Shown piece after piece: positions 52,969 through 60,881 of a stretch of DNA of 64,000 nt; the stretch's first letter is position 1, and each line of letters begins with the position of its first letter. The notes below the pieces were generated by a model. The model made no database searches. It had not been told where the DNA came from and saw only the letters and a list, made by a program, of their open reading frames with translations. Made by a program: the position numbers and the translations under genes. Origin of the DNA: Sulfuritalea sp. Lineage in GTDB: Bacteria > Pseudomonadota > Gammaproteobacteria > Burkholderiales > Rhodocyclaceae. The stretch spans positions 806,001 to 870,000 of the forward strand of contig JALNYT010000001.1 in the NCBI GenBank assembly GCA_023229685.1, in the 5' to 3' direction.

Positions 52969-53504
52969 AGACCTCAAGACTCTGGCTGATGCTTGCCGGC
53001 ATCGCCCTGATTGCGGCGGCAATTGGCTATCGATGGGGTGTCCGCGGAGAAAGAGAGGAAACCCCGACAGTTGCAACCTCGGCACTGCCCATTTTCGAAC
53101 TGGTCCTGGCCGATCTGAAAGGCCAGTCACAGGGTATCGGCCAATGGCGCGGCAAGGTGCTGGTAGTCAATTACTGGGCCACCTGGTGCCCTCCCTGCCT
53201 TGAGGAAATGCCCGGTTTTTCTCGGCTGCAAGATAAATATCGCGATAAAGGCGTTCAATTCGTAGGCATCAGCATCGATAATGCGGCTAAAATTCTGGAA
53301 TTCGAGAAGACAACCCCTGTCAGCTACCCCTTGCTGATCGGCGACATCGGCGTCATGGAGAAGAGTGCCGCGCTGGGTAACACCCGACAGGCACTGCCTT
53401 TCACCGCAGTCTTCGACCGTCAGGGCAGACTCTCCGCGACCAAGTTGGGGCGCTTCACAGAAGCCGACCTGGAGCGCGAGCTGATCGAGCTGATGTCACG
53501 ATAG
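52965..53504 (+). CDS. TlpA-like membrane-anchored thiol-disulfide oxidoreductase
   Basis: A 179-residue protein with one N-terminal helix (residues 7-24, uncleaved or signal) and a periplasmic thioredoxin domain with VVNYWATWCPPCLEEMPGFS (CPPC active site) and the cis-Pro region ALPFTAVFD. Likely reduces periplasmic disulfides, for instance in cytochrome c maturation. Confidence 0.92.
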   Translation: MKTSRLWLMLAGIALIAAAIGYRWGVRGEREETPTVATSALPIFELVLADLKGQSQGIGQWRGKVLVVNYWATWCPPCLEEMPGFSRLQDKYRDKGVQFVGISIDNAAKILEFEKTTPVSYPLLIGDIGVMEKSAALGNTRQALPFTAVFDRQGRLSATKLGRFTEADLERELIELMSR

Positions 53505-53584
53505 CCGCAAGGGATGCCGTCCCCAGCACAAGCGCCGGGGACGTAACTGGACAAAGTGTGGGTATTTGCGGCAAACTTGCGGTC

Positions 53585-54073
53585 ATGACGAAGTCAAAAA
53601 ACAGTAAAGCACCCGGCGGGGAAGACTTGAACAGTGCTGTTCTGGTGCTCCATGGGCCGAACCTGAACTTGCTGGGAACGCGCGAACCGGAGATTTACGG
53701 ACGCACGACGCTGGCCTCCATTCACACGGCAATGGAGGCTCGCGCCCGAGCATTCGGTGTCCGCCTCGAAAGCTTCCAGAGCAACCATGAAGGCGAACTG
53801 ATCGACCGGGTACAGTCGGCCCGCGAACAGGGCGTGCATTTCATCATCATCAACCCGGCGGCTTACACCCATACCAGCGTTGCCTTGCGCGATGCCCTGG
53901 CGGCAGTGGCCATTCCGTTCATTGAAGTTCATCTGTCGAATGTGCATGCGCGGGAGCCATTCCGCCGCAAGTCGTATTTTTCGGATATCGCCATCGGCGT
54001 TATCTCCGGTCTCGGCGCACAAGGCTACGACCTGGCGCTGGAGGCCGCGCTGGCCCGTTTGCGCACCGCCTGA
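53585..54073 (+). CDS. aroQ: Type II 3-dehydroquinate dehydratase
   Basis: Third step of the shikimate pathway. A 162-residue enzyme with VLVLHGPNLNLLGTREPEIY + G, the catalytic Tyr/Arg loop, SNHEGELIDRVQ, INPAAYTHTSVALRDAL and VHLSNVHAREPFRRKSYFSD. It carries an N-terminal extension of about 20 residues; an upstream GTG (53558) would add nine more. It lies just before accBC, a frequent arrangement. Confidence 0.95.
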   Translation: MTKSKNSKAPGGEDLNSAVLVLHGPNLNLLGTREPEIYGRTTLASIHTAMEARARAFGVRLESFQSNHEGELIDRVQSAREQGVHFIIINPAAYTHTSVALRDALAAVAIPFIEVHLSNVHAREPFRRKSYFSDIAIGVISGLGAQGYDLALEAALARLRTA

Positions 54074-54127
54074 ACCATCCCAAGAAAAGGCGGCGGCGGC
54101 CGCAGTTTCCCTGTTTGAGGAGTCCCC

Positions 54128-54577
54128 ATGGACCTGAGAAAACTCAAGACCCTGATTGATCTCGTGCAGAACTCCGGTATCTCGGAGCTCGAAATCAGTG
54201 AGGGCGAAGAAAAGATTCGTATCGCCAAGCATTTCCCCGCGGCGCCGGCCACCACCATGGTCAGCATGCCCGTCACGACGGCGCCGGTCGCCGCACCGCC
54301 AGCGCCGACTCCAGGCGCCGAAGTCGCCCCGGCCCAAGCCGAAGGTCATGTCGTAAAGGCGCCGATGGTGGGCACCTTCTATCGATCGAGTGGCCCGGAT
54401 GCCGCCGCCTTCGTCGAGGTCGGTCAAACCGTCAAAGCAGGCGACACCTTGTGCGTCATCGAGGCAATGAAACTGATGAACGAGATCGAAGCGGACATTT
54501 CGGGCGTGATCAAGGCCATCCAGGTCGAAAATGGCCAGGCGGTAGAGTACGGTCAGCCGATGTTCGTGATCGGCTGA
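54128..54577 (+). CDS. accB: Biotin carboxyl carrier protein of acetyl-CoA carboxylase
   Basis: A 149-residue protein with the N-terminal helix KLKTLIDLVQNSGISELEIS, a Pro/Ala linker, and the biotinyl domain with the CVIEAMKLMNEIEAD biotin-lysine site. The linker includes a perfect copy of the dispersed repeat (54299-54309, encoding PAPT). It is cotranscribed with accC two bases on. Confidence 0.97.
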   Translation: MDLRKLKTLIDLVQNSGISELEISEGEEKIRIAKHFPAAPATTMVSMPVTTAPVAAPPAPTPGAEVAPAQAEGHVVKAPMVGTFYRSSGPDAAAFVEVGQTVKAGDTLCVIEAMKLMNEIEADISGVIKAIQVENGQAVEYGQPMFVIG

Positions 54578-54579
54578 TC

Positions 54580-55944
54580 ATGTTCGGCAAGATCCTTATT
54601 GCCAACCGCGGGGAGATCGCCCTGCGCATACTGCGCGCCTGTCGCGAACTCGGTGTGCGCACGGTTGCCGTGCATTCGGAAGCCGATACCGAGGCGAAAT
54701 ACGTCAAGCTTGCGGACGAATCGGTCTGCATCGGGCCGGCGCCGTCGGCGCAGAGCTACCTCAACATCCCGGCGATCATTTCCGCCGCCGAAGTCACCGA
54801 TGCCGAGGCGATCCACCCCGGCTACGGCTTTCTGTCGGAAAATGCCGACTTCGCCGAGCGCGTGGAGAAATCCGGCTTTGCCTTCATCGGTCCGCGGCCC
54901 GAGACCATCCGCCTGATGGGCGACAAGGTCAGCGCCAAGAATGCCATGCGCGAGGCCGGCGTCCCCTGCGTACCGGGCTCCGAGGGCGCGCTGCCCGAGG
55001 ACCCCAAGGAAATCATCAAGATCGGCCGCGCCGTGGGCTACCCGGTGATCATCAAGGCCGCCGGCGGAGGCGGCGGGCGCGGCATGCGCGTGGTGCACAC
55101 CGAGGCTGCGCTGCTCAACGCGGTGAACATGACTCGCAGCGAAGCCGGGGCCGCCTTCAACAACCCCACGGTGTACATGGAGAAGTTCCTCGAAAATCCG
55201 CGCCATGTGGAGATCCAGATCCTCTCCGATGCCCATCGCAGTTCGGTCTATCTGGGCGAGCGCGACTGTTCCACGCAGCGCCGCCACCAGAAGGTGATCG
55301 AGGAGGCCCCGGCGCCTGACATCAACCGCCGCGTGATCGGCCGCGTCGGCGACCGTTGCGCCGAGGCCTGCCGTCGGATCAACTACCGTGGTGCCGGGAC
55401 GTTCGAGTTTCTCTATGAGAACGGCGAGTTCTATTTCATCGAAATGAACACCCGCATTCAGGTGGAGCACCCCGTCACCGAGCTGATAACGGGTATTGAC
55501 ATCGTGCAGGCGCAGATTCGCATCGCGGCCGGAGAGAAGCTCTGGTTCAAACAACGCGATATAGAAATTCGCGGGCATGCCATCGAGTGCCGCATCAATG
55601 CCGAAGATCCCTTCAAGTTCACGCCGTCGCCGGGAAAGATCACCAACTGGCACCCCCCGGGCGGCCCGGGCATTCGCGTTGATTCCCACGCCTATTCCGG
55701 CTACACGGTGCCACCCCACTACGACTCGATGATCGGCAAGGTGATCGCTTACGGCGACACGCGCGATCAGGCGATTCGGCGCATGCGGATTGCTCTCTCT
55801 GAGATGATGGTGGATGGCATCAAGACCAATATTCCGCTGCATCAGGATCTGATGCTGGACGAGCGCTTCATCAAAGGTGGCGCCAGCATCCACTACCTCG
55901 AAGAAAAGCTCGCCGCCAAGAGCGACGCCGTCAAAGGCAAGTAG
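54580..55944 (+). CDS. accC: Biotin carboxylase subunit of acetyl-CoA carboxylase
   Basis: A 454-residue ATP-grasp enzyme: MFGKILIANRGEIALRILRA, HPGYGFLSENADFAE, the Gly-rich KAAGGGGGRGMRVV, the EMNTRIQVEHPVTELITGID active-site region. It carboxylates biotin on AccB. The ATG at 54580 begins the conserved N-terminus. Confidence 0.98.
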   Translation: MFGKILIANRGEIALRILRACRELGVRTVAVHSEADTEAKYVKLADESVCIGPAPSAQSYLNIPAIISAAEVTDAEAIHPGYGFLSENADFAERVEKSGFAFIGPRPETIRLMGDKVSAKNAMREAGVPCVPGSEGALPEDPKEIIKIGRAVGYPVIIKAAGGGGGRGMRVVHTEAALLNAVNMTRSEAGAAFNNPTVYMEKFLENPRHVEIQILSDAHRSSVYLGERDCSTQRRHQKVIEEAPAPDINRRVIGRVGDRCAEACRRINYRGAGTFEFLYENGEFYFIEMNTRIQVEHPVTELITGIDIVQAQIRIAAGEKLWFKQRDIEIRGHAIECRINAEDPFKFTPSPGKITNWHPPGGPGIRVDSHAYSGYTVPPHYDSMIGKVIAYGDTRDQAIRRMRIALSEMMVDGIKTNIPLHQDLMLDERFIKGGASIHYLEEKLAAKSDAVKGK

Positions 55945-55949
55945 GCGGC

Positions 55950-56897
55950 ATGTGGGTCAGCGTCGCTCTGGAAACCGACGCCGCGCATGCGGACGCGCTC
56001 TCCGACGCCCTGCTGGCGGCCGGCGCGATTTCGGTCAGCGTCGAAGATGCGCTGGCCGGAACCGACCTGGAAACGCCGCAATTCGGCGAACCGGATGGCA
56101 TTGCAAATGGCCCCGCCACGCCGCTGTGGAACGAAAGCCGCGTGGTCGCGCTGTTCGACCCGAGCGATGACCTGATCGGCCGCATCGCTTTAGCCACGGT
56201 GGCGGCAGGCATCGACGAGCTGCCTGAGATCAAAATCGAAGATGTTGCCGAGCAGGACTGGGTACGACTCACCCAGTCGCAATTCGATCCGATCCGGGTC
56301 AATGACCGCCTGTGGATCGTCCCCTCGTGGCACGCGGCACCCGATCCAGGCGCCATCAATCTGGTACTCGACCCCGGCCTCGCCTTCGGCACCGGATCGC
56401 ATCCGACCACATTTCTCTGCCTGCAGTGGTTGACCGAAATCCTGCGCGGCGGCTCAGGGACAAAACTGAGCGTGCTCGACTATGGCTGCGGCTCGGGAAT
56501 CCTCGGCATCGCGGCGGCCAAGCTGGGTGCGGCATCGGTACTGGGTGTGGACATCGATGATAATGCCCTGATCGCGGCGCGTGACAACGCCAACAACAAC
56601 GGCGTGACACTTGGCTTGCGCCACTCGGGGGAAAAGCTGGAAGAGCGCTTCGACATCGTGGTCGCCAACATACTCACCAACCCGCTGTGTGTACTGGCGC
56701 CGCTACTGGTCGCGCGTCTCGCTCCGGGCGGGCGCATCGCGTTGTCCGGCGTGCTCGCGCCCCAGGCTGAACGGGTCATAGCCGCCTATGCACCCTTGAT
56801 CGCCCTGCGCGTGGGAGCGGAGCATGACGGATGGGTTCGTCTGGAGGGCCGGTGCTCTGCATGCTCGGACAACCGCTTCGCGGGTGAGCAATGCTGA
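55950..56897 (+). CDS. prmA: Ribosomal protein L11 methyltransferase with a Cys-containing tail
   Basis: A 315-residue SAM methyltransferase that trimethylates L11. It has the N-terminal substrate domain (WVSVALETDAAHADALSDAL) and the catalytic domain with LDPGLAFGTGSHPTTFLCLQ, VLDYGCGSGILGIAAAKLGA and VANILTNPL. The usual end is near WVRLEGR; here CSACSDNRFAGEQC follows, created by reading past into the start of the next gene. Confidence 0.95.
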   Translation: MWVSVALETDAAHADALSDALLAAGAISVSVEDALAGTDLETPQFGEPDGIANGPATPLWNESRVVALFDPSDDLIGRIALATVAAGIDELPEIKIEDVAEQDWVRLTQSQFDPIRVNDRLWIVPSWHAAPDPGAINLVLDPGLAFGTGSHPTTFLCLQWLTEILRGGSGTKLSVLDYGCGSGILGIAAAKLGAASVLGVDIDDNALIAARDNANNNGVTLGLRHSGEKLEERFDIVVANILTNPLCVLAPLLVARLAPGGRIALSGVLAPQAERVIAAYAPLIALRVGAEHDGWVRLEGRCSACSDNRFAGEQC

Positions 56898-57802
56898 CCC
56901 GCTGCCCCGCCTGCGCAACTCATTTTCGCATCACTCCGGCGCAGCTCAAGGCGCGTTCCGGCAGCGTGCGCTGTGGCGAATGCCAGCACGTCTTCAATGC
57001 GCTCGACAGCTTGATCGAGGAACCGCTGGCGGTGGTCGCGCCACCGCGACCGGAATCACCGCCACAAAGCGTTCCAGCATTCCTGTCTGGCACCGAAATG
57101 GCAGCCACTACATCTTCGGCAGCGCGCATGGATGAAGTCGCCGCGCCGCCAGCGCCGACTTCTGAGCCGCCGCCGGAAGCGCCGGACGAACTCGCCGCGC
57201 TGCAACCCGAAGCGCAAGAAGCACCGGGCCCGGAACCGGCCGAAGCAGCAGAACCCGGTACGGTTGCGGAGGTCGAGGCCACCGATGGCTCCTGGAACGA
57301 GACCTTTCCCGAGCCGCCGCCCCCGCCGCACCGCTGGCCGTGGCTGATCGGCAGTGTCTTAGCGCTCACCGCTATGGGTCTGCAGGCAGCGGTCGCTTTC
57401 CGCGTCGAGTTGGCGGTGCTGTGGCCGGCAGCCAAGCCAGCCCTGGTCGCCCTGTGCAACATGGCCGACTGCGAAGTCGGCTTGCCGGCAAAGGTCGGTC
57501 TGGTGGGCATCGAGGCATCCGATCTGCATCCCGACAACGAGCACCAGGGCCGCCTGGCGCTGACCGCGACCCTGAAGAACCGCGCCCCCTTCGTCCAGCA
57601 GTTTCCGCATCTGGAACTCACGCTCACCGACACGGCGGACCAGGCCATCGCGCGCAAGGTATTGGTGCCGGCAGACTATTTGCCGCCAACGGCTTCCATC
57701 ACCAACGGCATGCAACCCGGCGCCGACATCGCGGTTGCTGTCAGCATCGACTCCGGTGAAATGGCAGCGAGCGGCTACCGACTGTATCTTTTTTATCCCT
57801 AA
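56891..57802 (+). CDS. Zinc-ribbon and DUF3426 membrane protein
   Basis: A 303-residue protein. The N-terminal MJ0042-type zinc ribbon is MLTRCPACATHFRITPAQLK + ARSGSVRCGECQHVF (CPAC...CGEC). A long Pro/Glu/Ala linker follows (residues about 50-150) with a perfect dispersed repeat copy (57149-57159, PAPT). One membrane helix is near 155-175, and then a periplasmic DUF3426 beta domain (DLHPDNEHQGRLALTATLKN). Commonly next to prmA; role unknown. It overlaps prmA by seven bases. Confidence 0.88.
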   Translation: MLTRCPACATHFRITPAQLKARSGSVRCGECQHVFNALDSLIEEPLAVVAPPRPESPPQSVPAFLSGTEMAATTSSAARMDEVAAPPAPTSEPPPEAPDELAALQPEAQEAPGPEPAEAAEPGTVAEVEATDGSWNETFPEPPPPPHRWPWLIGSVLALTAMGLQAAVAFRVELAVLWPAAKPALVALCNMADCEVGLPAKVGLVGIEASDLHPDNEHQGRLALTATLKNRAPFVQQFPHLELTLTDTADQAIARKVLVPADYLPPTASITNGMQPGADIAVAVSIDSGEMAASGYRLYLFYP

Positions 57803-57817
57803 ACTCCGAAAGCTTGC

Positions 57818-58753
57818 ATGAAGACACTTATCTGCGGATCGATGGCCTACGACACCATCATGGTATTTGGCGACCGCTTCAAGAATCACATCCTGCCCGA
57901 GCAGATCCACATCCTCAACGTCGCCTTTCTGGTACCCGACATGAGGCGAGAGTTCGGCGGTTGCGCCGGCAACATCGCCTACAACCTCAAACTGCTGGGC
58001 GGCGAACCGCTGATCATGGCAACCATCGGCGACGACAGCGCGCCCTACATGCACCGCCTCAAGCAACTCGGGCTGGACGCCAGACATGTCAGGGATGTTC
58101 CCGGCAGCTTTACCGCACAAGCCTTCATCACCACCGACCTCGACGACAACCAGATCACCGCCTTTCATCCCGGGGCAATGACACAGTCGCATCAGAACAA
58201 GGTAACGGATGCCCGGGAGGTGACTCTCGGCATCATCTCGCCGGATGGCCGCGACGGCATGCTGCAGCACGCTCGCGAGTTCCGCGAAGCCCATATTCCC
58301 TTCGTTTTCGATCCGGGCCAGGGTCTGCCGATGTTCGATGGTGAAGAACTCATGGCCTTCCTGAAACTGGCGGACTACTGTACGGTCAATGACTATGAAG
58401 CCATGCTCCTGACAGAGCGCACCGGGCGCACTCTGGAACAGCTGGCGGGCGAAGTCGAAGCACTGATCGTGACCTTGGCGGGTAGCGGATCGCACATCTA
58501 CACCAGAGGACGCCGTATCGAGATTCCTGTGGCTAGGCCGGAAGCATTGATTGATCCTACCGGCTGCGGTGATGCCTATCGCGGCGGACTGTTGTACGGC
58601 ATAGCCAGCGGCTGGGACTGGGAAAAAACAGGGCGGCTGGCTACGCTGATGGGTTCGATCAAGATCGCTCACCGCGGTGGCCAGAATCACAAGCTGACGC
58701 GGGATGAGATAGCCGGGCGTTACAGCGCGGAATTCGGTGACCGTCTCTGGTAA
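57818..58753 (+). CDS. PfkB-family carbohydrate/nucleoside kinase
   Basis: A 311-residue ribokinase-fold enzyme, closest in feel to adenosine-kinase-like PfkB members: MKTLICGSMAYDTIMVFGDR, the FGGCAGNIAYNLKLLGGEPL substrate segment and the C-terminal signature DPTGCGDAYRGGLLYG (catalytic Asp in GxGD). The substrate is not certain. Confidence 0.9.
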   Translation: MKTLICGSMAYDTIMVFGDRFKNHILPEQIHILNVAFLVPDMRREFGGCAGNIAYNLKLLGGEPLIMATIGDDSAPYMHRLKQLGLDARHVRDVPGSFTAQAFITTDLDDNQITAFHPGAMTQSHQNKVTDAREVTLGIISPDGRDGMLQHAREFREAHIPFVFDPGQGLPMFDGEELMAFLKLADYCTVNDYEAMLLTERTGRTLEQLAGEVEALIVTLAGSGSHIYTRGRRIEIPVARPEALIDPTGCGDAYRGGLLYGIASGWDWEKTGRLATLMGSIKIAHRGGQNHKLTRDEIAGRYSAEFGDRLW

Positions 58754-58763
58754 CGGAAGATCC

Positions 58764-58877
58764 ATGCTGTCTTGTCGTTCGCTTGTTCTCGCATTTTCCG
58801 CTGTAGTCACCCTGGCGCTGGCCGGCATCGCGGGCAGCAATGTCGGCAGAGGTGGCACGACCCGCGTGTCACATTGA
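58764..58877 (+). pseudogene. Possible truncated exported-protein remnant (37 codons)
   Basis: ATG with GGAAGATCC before it opens MLSCRSLVLAFSAVVTLALA + GIAGSNVG, a good signal-peptide-like start, but the frame stops after 37 residues (TRVSH). It follows the PfkB gene by ten bases. It may be the stub of a lost lipoprotein/exported gene; it could equally be non-coding. Confidence 0.3.
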
Positions 58878-58921
58878 AGCAAGGCCGTTGTCAGATGCTC
58901 GCCGGCTGATAACCGGCGGCT

Positions 58922-59758
58922 TCACTCCCAGCCCGACGGCTTCGCCTGCTGCGGACAGGGTTGACGCATTGTCCGCCGGTCTTCCAGCCGCAAGGCGGTA
59001 AGGGAACCGCCCCACAGGCAGCCGGTATCGAGCGCCACAAGGTTCGCCTCTTCGTGGAAGCCCAGGGCCGACCAGTGCCCGCAAACAAGCGCGTGATCCG
59101 CACTCGCGCGCCGGGGCGCAGCGAACCACGGCACGCATCCCGGCGGCCCCCTGTCGGGCGGTGCCTTGGCGCCGGCGGCGCGAAATTCCATGGCGCCGGT
59201 CGCTGTCACATAGCGCATGCGCGTCATCGCATTCACCACCACGCGCAGTCGATCCCATCCCGCCAGATCGTCGCGCCAGGCGGCAGGTTCCGAGCCCCAC
59301 ATCTGGGCCAGAAACTCGCGGTAATCGGCGGTCGTCAACGCGGCGGATGCTTCATCGGAGAGCGACTTCGCCTGTGCCACCGTCCACGCCGGCAGCAGGC
59401 CGGCATGCACCATCGCCCAGTTGCCTTCGACATGAAACAGCGGTTGCGCCCGCAACCAGGCCAGCAACTCATCCCGGTCCGCGGCGCCGAGCACCTCTTC
59501 GAGCGTATCTTCCTTGTTCGCCTTGCCGTAGCCCTCGGCCTGCATCACCAGGTGCAGATCGTGATTGCCGAGCACCACGGTCGCCGCGGCACCAAGCGAC
59601 TTGACGAAGCGCAACACCTGGAGTGAAGCGGGTCCGCGATTCACCAGGTCACCGACGAACCACAGACGGTCAGCGGCCGGATTGAAACTGATATAGTCAA
59701 GAAGACGGCGCAGCGGGTCGTAACAGCCCTGCAGGTCCCCGATTGCATAAGTAGCCAT
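58922..59758 (-). CDS. apaH: Symmetrical bis(5'-nucleosyl)-tetraphosphatase
   Basis: Hydrolyses Ap4A to two ADP and can decap Np4-capped RNAs. The 278-residue metallophosphatase has MATYAIGDLQGCYDPLRRLL, WFVGDLVNRGPASLQVL, VVLGNHDLHL and the AHAGLLPAW-like metal-ligand motifs. It is divergent from the GT9 gene. Confidence 0.96.
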   Translation of the reverse strand: MATYAIGDLQGCYDPLRRLLDYISFNPAADRLWFVGDLVNRGPASLQVLRFVKSLGAAATVVLGNHDLHLVMQAEGYGKANKEDTLEEVLGAADRDELLAWLRAQPLFHVEGNWAMVHAGLLPAWTVAQAKSLSDEASAALTTADYREFLAQMWGSEPAAWRDDLAGWDRLRVVVNAMTRMRYVTATGAMEFRAAGAKAPPDRGPPGCVPWFAAPRRASADHALVCGHWSALGFHEEANLVALDTGCLWGGSLTALRLEDRRTMRQPCPQQAKPSGWE

Positions 59759-59774
59759 AAGTCAGAAGTTTACC

Positions 59775-60881
59775 TTGAGCCTTCACTCCGCCCCCAAAAT
59801 ACTCGTCATTCGCCGCGACAACATCGGTGACCTGGTCTGTACCACGCCACTGATCAGCGCCTTGCGCCAGCGCTTTCCGGAGGGCTGGCTCGGTGCGCTG
59901 GTAAATAGTTACAACGCGCCGGTGCTGGACGGAAACCCCGATCTTGACTGCGTGTTCGCTTATACCAAGGCCAAGCATCGGGAAGGCAAGTCGCTGCCGG
60001 GCATTCTCTGGCGGCGTCTGCTGATGATGCACCGGCTGCGCCAGATGCAACTCGACGACGTGATCATCGCCACCACCTCGCCACAGCCGCGGCTGATCAA
60101 GCTCGCGCAGTGGCTGAAGCCAGAACGGATCATCGGTTTCGGCGATGCCAAAGGGCTTGATGTCGCGCTGCCGCTGGACAGCGCGGACCGCCACGAAGTC
60201 GAGGACGTGTTTCGCGTCGCGTCGATCTACGGCATCGACGGCCCGCCTCCGCCTTGCCGGGTATTCGCCCCGGTCGCCGTTACCTGCCCGCGAAGCGGAA
60301 TCCCAGGTACGCAGAGCGAGCCAGCGCCGACTCTTGAGAAACCGCTTCGTATAACGCTCACCGTCGGCATCCACATCAGCGCCCGCAAGCCGTCGCAACG
60401 CTGGCCGGCCGAGCGCTTTGCCGAAACCATCAAGACAATTGCCGCGCAGGAACCGGTGCGCTTCATTCTGCTTTGGTCACCCGGCACGGAACACAACCCG
60501 CTACATCCCGGTGACGACACCAAAGCACAGGAGGTTCTCAATCTGGTTGGTTCGGACTCGCTCTGCGTACCTGGAATTCCGCTTCGCGGGCAGGTAACGG
60601 TGATTGCACGGCCGACCCGGACCTTGCCCGAATTGATCGCCGCGCTGGCGGAGTGCGACGCCCTGATCTGCGCCGATGGCGGCGCCATGCATCTGGGTGC
60701 GGGCTTGGGCTTGCCCATCGTCTGCCTGTTCGGCAACTCGGGCGCGCAGCGCTGGCGACCTTGGGCGGTGCCCTATCACCTGCTGCAGAAACCGTCGTTC
60801 GATGTTGCCGATATCGGGGTCGATGAAGTCGTCAACGCCTTCAATGCGCTGAAGGCTGATATTCCGGCACGCGCGCCTTGA
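59775..60881 (+). CDS. Glycosyltransferase family 9 (heptosyltransferase-like) with repeat insertions (TTG start)
   Basis: A 368-residue GT-B enzyme: KILVIRRDNIGDLVCTTPLI + SALRQRFP at the N-terminus, GIHISARKPSQRWPAERFAE and ALICADGGAMHLGAGLGLPI + VCLFGNSGAQRW in the donor half. Family members add heptose or other sugars to LPS. Two inverted 47-bp copies of a repeat lie in the coding sequence (60274-60320 and 60557-60603), adding VTCPRSGIPGTQSE and SLCVPGIPLRGQVTV segments that look foreign to the fold. A TTG start at 59775 is inferred. The 3' end overlaps the convergent dehydratase gene by 41 bases. Confidence 0.83.
   Translation: MSLHSAPKILVIRRDNIGDLVCTTPLISALRQRFPEGWLGALVNSYNAPVLDGNPDLDCVFAYTKAKHREGKSLPGILWRRLLMMHRLRQMQLDDVIIATTSPQPRLIKLAQWLKPERIIGFGDAKGLDVALPLDSADRHEVEDVFRVASIYGIDGPPPPCRVFAPVAVTCPRSGIPGTQSEPAPTLEKPLRITLTVGIHISARKPSQRWPAERFAETIKTIAAQEPVRFILLWSPGTEHNPLHPGDDTKAQEVLNLVGSDSLCVPGIPLRGQVTVIARPTRTLPELIAALAECDALICADGGAMHLGAGLGLPIVCLFGNSGAQRWRPWAVPYHLLQKPSFDVADIGVDEVVNAFNALKADIPARAP
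60274..60320 (+). repeat. 47-bp inverted repeat in the GT9 gene, left copy
   Basis: Reverse complement of 60557-60603 with two mismatches. It includes the REP-like core CCCGCGAAGCGGAATCCC and is followed directly by a dispersed repeat core CCAGCGCCGAC (60321-60331). Confidence 0.9.
60557..60603 (-). repeat. 47-bp inverted repeat in the GT9 gene, right copy
   Basis: CTCGCTCTGCGTACCTGG at the left and CGCGGGCAGGTAACGG near the right, the inverted partner of 60274-60320. The two copies enclose 236 bases of coding sequence, so recombination between them would flip that segment. Confidence 0.9.
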
